A DNA stretch of 64,000 nucleotides from Jiangella alba (GTDB taxonomy: Bacteria; Actinomycetota; Actinomycetes; Jiangellales; Jiangellaceae): NCBI RefSeq assembly GCF_900106035.1, contig NZ_FNUC01000003.1, positions 496,001 through 560,000 on the forward strand, in the 5' to 3' direction. The notes under the pieces were generated by a model, which worked only from the letters and a program-made list of their open reading frames with translations, did not search any database and was not told the origin of the DNA. This document shows, in pieces, positions 61,548 through 64,000 of the stretch. The position numbers were made by a program, and so were the translations under genes. Each line of letters begins with the position of its first letter. Position 1 is the stretch's first letter.

Positions 61548-61599
61548 TCATCCACCTTTTGCGTTGTCAGAGCAGCACAGAAGGTTGATGATCATGGGG
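61548..61599. repeat. Palindromic element, family F (B-like outer stem, C-like loop)
   Basis: TCATCCACCTT (61548-61558) pairs with AAGGTTGATGA (61581-61591) with one mismatch around TTGCGTTGTCAGAGCAGCACAG. The right arm continues TCATGGGG exactly as in family B, while the loop GTCAGAGC matches family C. The outer left arm is lost. Confidence 0.75.
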
Positions 61600-61663
61600 C
61601 CGGGCCGCGGCGCACGGTGTGGTAGCCGCGGGTCCAGCGACGACGCTGTGAAGGCGTCGCGCC

Positions 61664-61729
61664 GTGGTAGGTCGCCCCCTCCCGGCCCGGGTGGGGCCCA
61701 CCCTACGGGCGGGCACCCGACAACGTCGC
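61664..61729. repeat. Dispersed GC-rich repeat, copy 3
   Basis: GTGGTAGGT, CCCTCCCGGCCCGGG, TGGGGCCCACCCTACGGGCG and GGCACCCGACAACGTCGC are nearly identical to copy 2 at 25203-25267. This shows a dispersed, recently moved or conserved noncoding unit. Confidence 0.85.
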
Positions 61730-61759
61730 TCGGATCGACCCGATTGGCCCGACTCGGCT

Positions 61760-61880
61760 CGACTGGCTCGGCCCGGCTCGGCCCGGCTCGGCCCGGCTCG
61801 GCTTGGTCCGGCTCGGCCCGGCTCGGCTTGGTCCGGCTCGGCCCGGCTTGACCCGACCCGGCTCGACTCGGCCCGGCTCG
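61760..61880. repeat. 10-base tandem repeat (GGCTCGGCCC-type)
   Basis: About a dozen imperfect copies of a 10-base unit around GGCTCGGCCC, with GGCTTGGTCC and GGCTCGACTC variants. This is a simple-sequence tract without coding sense. Confidence 0.85.
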
Positions 61881-61994
61881 CGGTTCGCTGGCGCCGCCAG
61901 GTGGGCCGAGCAGAGCCATGCGGGCCGCCCCCGGGCTCTTGCCGCCGCGAACGATCACTGGCATGATTCCCCGCATCCGGATAGCTGGAAATGT

Positions 61995-62010
61995 TTTCGA
62001 AATATCGAAA
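61995..62010. promoter_or_regulatory. Perfect palindromic operator candidate
   Basis: TTTCGA-AATA-TCGAAA is an A/T-rich island 26 bases before the exported glycosidase-like gene. CGAAA/TTTCG-type palindromes are typical of sugar-responsive regulators at actinobacterial polysaccharide genes. Confidence 0.55.
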
Positions 62011-62035
62011 CTACTTGTCCAGAACGGAGCCACTC

Positions 62036-64000
62036 ATGCCTGCCATGTCGCGACGGGGATTGCTGCGTCTCGCCGGGGGAACAGCCGCTGGAGGAGCGCT
62101 GGCCGCGACCGCGCCAGGGCTGTCGTCGGTCGCGCGGGCCGACACGTTCGAACGGCGGCCGCTGCCGGCGGACGGCCCGGAACCGGACCTGGAGGCGGCG
62201 CTGCGGTGGTGGCCGCCGCAGCGGAACGTGTGGACGCCGATCGGGTGGAAGGGGCACCTGTTCCGGTTCACCTCCGTCTACAACGGCGCCCTGATCTGCG
62301 AGCCGAGCTGGGTCATCTCGGCCAAGCCGAACGTGATGCCGTACCAGGGCCGAAACTTCCAGCTCACCGTCGTGATGCCGCAGCGGGTCGGCGGGTTCCG
62401 CCCGTTCCCCGACTCCGAGCGCGAGGTCTGGGACGACGACCTCGGGTACCGGAAGCAGGGGTGGCACGAGGACCACGACGCGCCGGTGCTGTGGACGGAG
62501 TTCCGGCGCCCGGAGCGCGTGGTCATCCGGCAGTCCGTGTTCGCGCACCTGCCCGGCGCCGGCGAGGTGCAGACCGCCGTCGAGCCGCTGTACTCGTGGG
62601 TGCGCTTCGAGGTCACCCACGTCGACCCGGTCGAACCGCCGGACGAGTTCGCGTTCCGGCTGTGGCTGAGCAAGGCGTACATGCGGCCGCAGGGCCCGTA
62701 CGAGCAGGAGAACGGCGTCCCGCTGCGGACGGTGCCGGCGCTCGCCCCGCTGGACGGCGGCCTGACCATGCAGCGGGTGTGGAATCCCGACCTCCGGCCG
62801 GTCGACGTGCCGATCACGGACGACGACGGCAACGTGCGGCTGATGGTCCGCACGGCCGAGGGCGGCCGGATCACGCTGGCGCCGGGCAGCATGGACGGCG
62901 TCTACGACCTGGACCTCAGCCTGCCGGCGCAGGTCGGCAGCCACATCGACCTGCTGGTGCCGCTGCTGCCCGGCGCGCGGGCCGACGTCGAGGGTGAGTA
63001 CGCGCTCGGCTGGGAGGGCGCGCTGGCGGAGTCCGACGGCTTCTGGGCCCCGGACGGCCAGGGCGCCCGCATCACCACCCCGGACAACCACGTGAACCAG
63101 GTGCTGCGCCGCGGCCCGCAGCTGGCCGAGATCGTCGCCGAGAAGAGCCCGGACCTCGGCCTGTTCTCGTTCCTCTCCGGCTCCTACGCCTACGACGTGC
63201 TGTGGAGCACGCCGACGTCGATGATCAGCCACATGTTCCTGGACCGGCTGGGCCTGCACGACGTCGTCGAGCAGCACATCGAGATCTACAAGGAATACCA
63301 GGGCACGCGGACGCCGCCCGGCGCCATCTTCGCCGGCGGGAGCTACCCCGGCTACCTGTCGACGCCGCAGGAGCTGCAGGCGATCGACTGGATGAGCGAC
63401 CACGGTGCGATCCTGGAGATCATCTCGACGCACGCGCTGCTCTCCGGCCGCCGGGAGTTCGTCGACCGGTGGCTGGAGCCAGTGGTGATGGCGTGCGAGT
63501 ACATCGCCCAGGCCGTCGCGCTCACCGGGCATGACGGCGTGCCCGGCCTCATGCCGCCGGGCCACTCGACCGACGAGGGCGTGGAGACGCAGGGGATGAT
63601 CAGCCAGTGCTTCACCTACAAGGGGCTGGCCTCCGCGGTCCGGCTGCTGAAGCGCGAGAAGCACCCCCGCGCGGCCGAGTTCGCCGCCCTCGCCGACACC
63701 TTCCGGGCGACGTACGCCCAGGCCATGCGCGACCTCGGTGACCGCTCGGCGACCTGGACCGACGCCGACGGCAACAGCTGGCCGGTGTTCAGGCCGCAGT
63801 TCACCGGCGACGGCGTCTGGGACGACTTCACGATGCTCGACACCGGCGCGCTGATGTCGGTGTGGGCCGGCCTGATGCCGGCGTCGGACCCGCTGATGAC
63901 GTCGTTCGTCGAGTTCTTCCGGGTCGGCCCGAACACCGCGCTGTTCGACCCCGTCCACCACAACGCCCTGTACCCCGCGGTGCTCGACCACGAACAGTCG
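62036..64000 (+). CDS. Tat-exported putative (alpha/alpha)6-barrel glycosidase, 3' end beyond window
   Basis: The frame is open for 655 codons to the window end. The N-terminus MSRRGLLRLAGGTAAGGALA is a twin-arginine signal followed by ASV-type hydrophobic residues and ARA cleavage. A beta-rich region follows to about residue 300 (TSVYNGALICEPSWVIS; LWLSKAYMRPQGPY). The helical part has SFLSGSYAYDVLWSTPTSMI, STDEGVETQGMISQCFTYKG and LLKREKHPRAAEFAALADTF, reminiscent of six-hairpin glycosidases; the exact GH family is not recognised. ATG 62036 has GGAG 6 bases upstream, and a palindromic operator precedes it. Confidence 0.75.
   Translation, partial: MPAMSRRGLLRLAGGTAAGGALAATAPGLSSVARADTFERRPLPADGPEPDLEAALRWWPPQRNVWTPIGWKGHLFRFTSVYNGALICEPSWVISAKPNVMPYQGRNFQLTVVMPQRVGGFRPFPDSEREVWDDDLGYRKQGWHEDHDAPVLWTEFRRPERVVIRQSVFAHLPGAGEVQTAVEPLYSWVRFEVTHVDPVEPPDEFAFRLWLSKAYMRPQGPYEQENGVPLRTVPALAPLDGGLTMQRVWNPDLRPVDVPITDDDGNVRLMVRTAEGGRITLAPGSMDGVYDLDLSLPAQVGSHIDLLVPLLPGARADVEGEYALGWEGALAESDGFWAPDGQGARITTPDNHVNQVLRRGPQLAEIVAEKSPDLGLFSFLSGSYAYDVLWSTPTSMISHMFLDRLGLHDVVEQHIEIYKEYQGTRTPPGAIFAGGSYPGYLSTPQELQAIDWMSDHGAILEIISTHALLSGRREFVDRWLEPVVMACEYIAQAVALTGHDGVPGLMPPGHSTDEGVETQGMISQCFTYKGLASAVRLLKREKHPRAAEFAALADTFRATYAQAMRDLGDRSATWTDADGNSWPVFRPQFTGDGVWDDFTMLDTGALMSVWAGLMPASDPLMTSFVEFFRVGPNTALFDPVHHNALYPAVLDHEQS

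Noticed and set aside
61955-63991. 678-codon minus-strand open frame at the right edge
   Set aside because: The plus frame has a Tat signal, a spaced ribosome binding site and glycosidase-like sequence; the minus frame is a shadow.

Overview
The window is 64 kb of chromosomal DNA of very high GC content from an actinomycete-type bacterium. The evidence is strong G/C third-position bias, many GTG and TTG starts, ATGA/GTGA stop-start overlaps, a TANNNT -10 box placed 6-9 bases before the start codon at many genes (leaderless transcripts), Tat and lipoprotein export signals, an AfsR/SARP-type regulator, and a mec-cysO-cysM-murI block laid out as in mycobacteria. A Jiangella/Nocardioides-like relative is plausible, but the genus cannot be fixed from sequence alone. 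I see no tRNA, rRNA, CRISPR array, prophage or intact transposase gene.

Layout. 1-3245: 5' end of a possible SecA-like gene (minus), a secreted M1 metallopeptidase, and an ArsR regulator coupled to a cation diffusion facilitator. 3250-3947: a decayed endonuclease-like gene between two hairpin repeats. 3940-7256: homogentisate (tyrosine) catabolism, with fumarylacetoacetase and an unknown coupled protein on one strand and homogentisate dioxygenase on the other. 7338-15850: lipoproteins and two giant NHL-propeller surface proteins flanking a small membrane protein. 15949-18765: BTAD/NB-ARC regulator. 19497-24103: ABC exporter, a divergent two-component system and a HAD phosphatase. 24191-28863: RidA, DUF488, a P-loop protein, an oxidoreductase/HxlR divergent pair, and NAD salvage (pncA, pncB).

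29032-42430 follows the mycobacterial order clpS, DUF2017, mec, cysO, cysM, murI, MBL phosphodiesterase, rph, rdgB. It is interrupted between the MBL gene and rph by about 7 kb carrying a PIG-L deacetylase, a 38-bp repeat array, a sortase, a histidine kinase fused to its response regulator, and an aldolase/HAD/DhaL/DhaK sugar operon. 42526-44672: a small DUF1579-like protein and a membrane-anchored molybdopterin oxidoreductase. 45669-54844: an arabinan/arabinoside locus (GH51, binding protein, two permeases, two GH43 proteins, LacI regulator). 55646-60973: metE, divergent from an ECF-type Ni/Co transporter (cbiMN, cbiQ, cbiO). 62036-end: a Tat-exported protein, probably an (alpha/alpha)6 glycosidase, cut by the window end.

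The most unusual content lies between genes. Long perfect or near-perfect palindromes sit at or across stop codons. Several with different stems share a loop core GYCAGAGY, and each of three decayed copies of one endonuclease-like gene (AbiEi-type N-terminus plus DUF559/Vsr-like C-terminus) adjoins such hairpins. A second palindrome family occurs once as a single hairpin with a compensatory base-pair change and once as eight direct 38-bp repeats closed by one inverted copy. Further dispersed GC-rich repeats fill the larger gaps.
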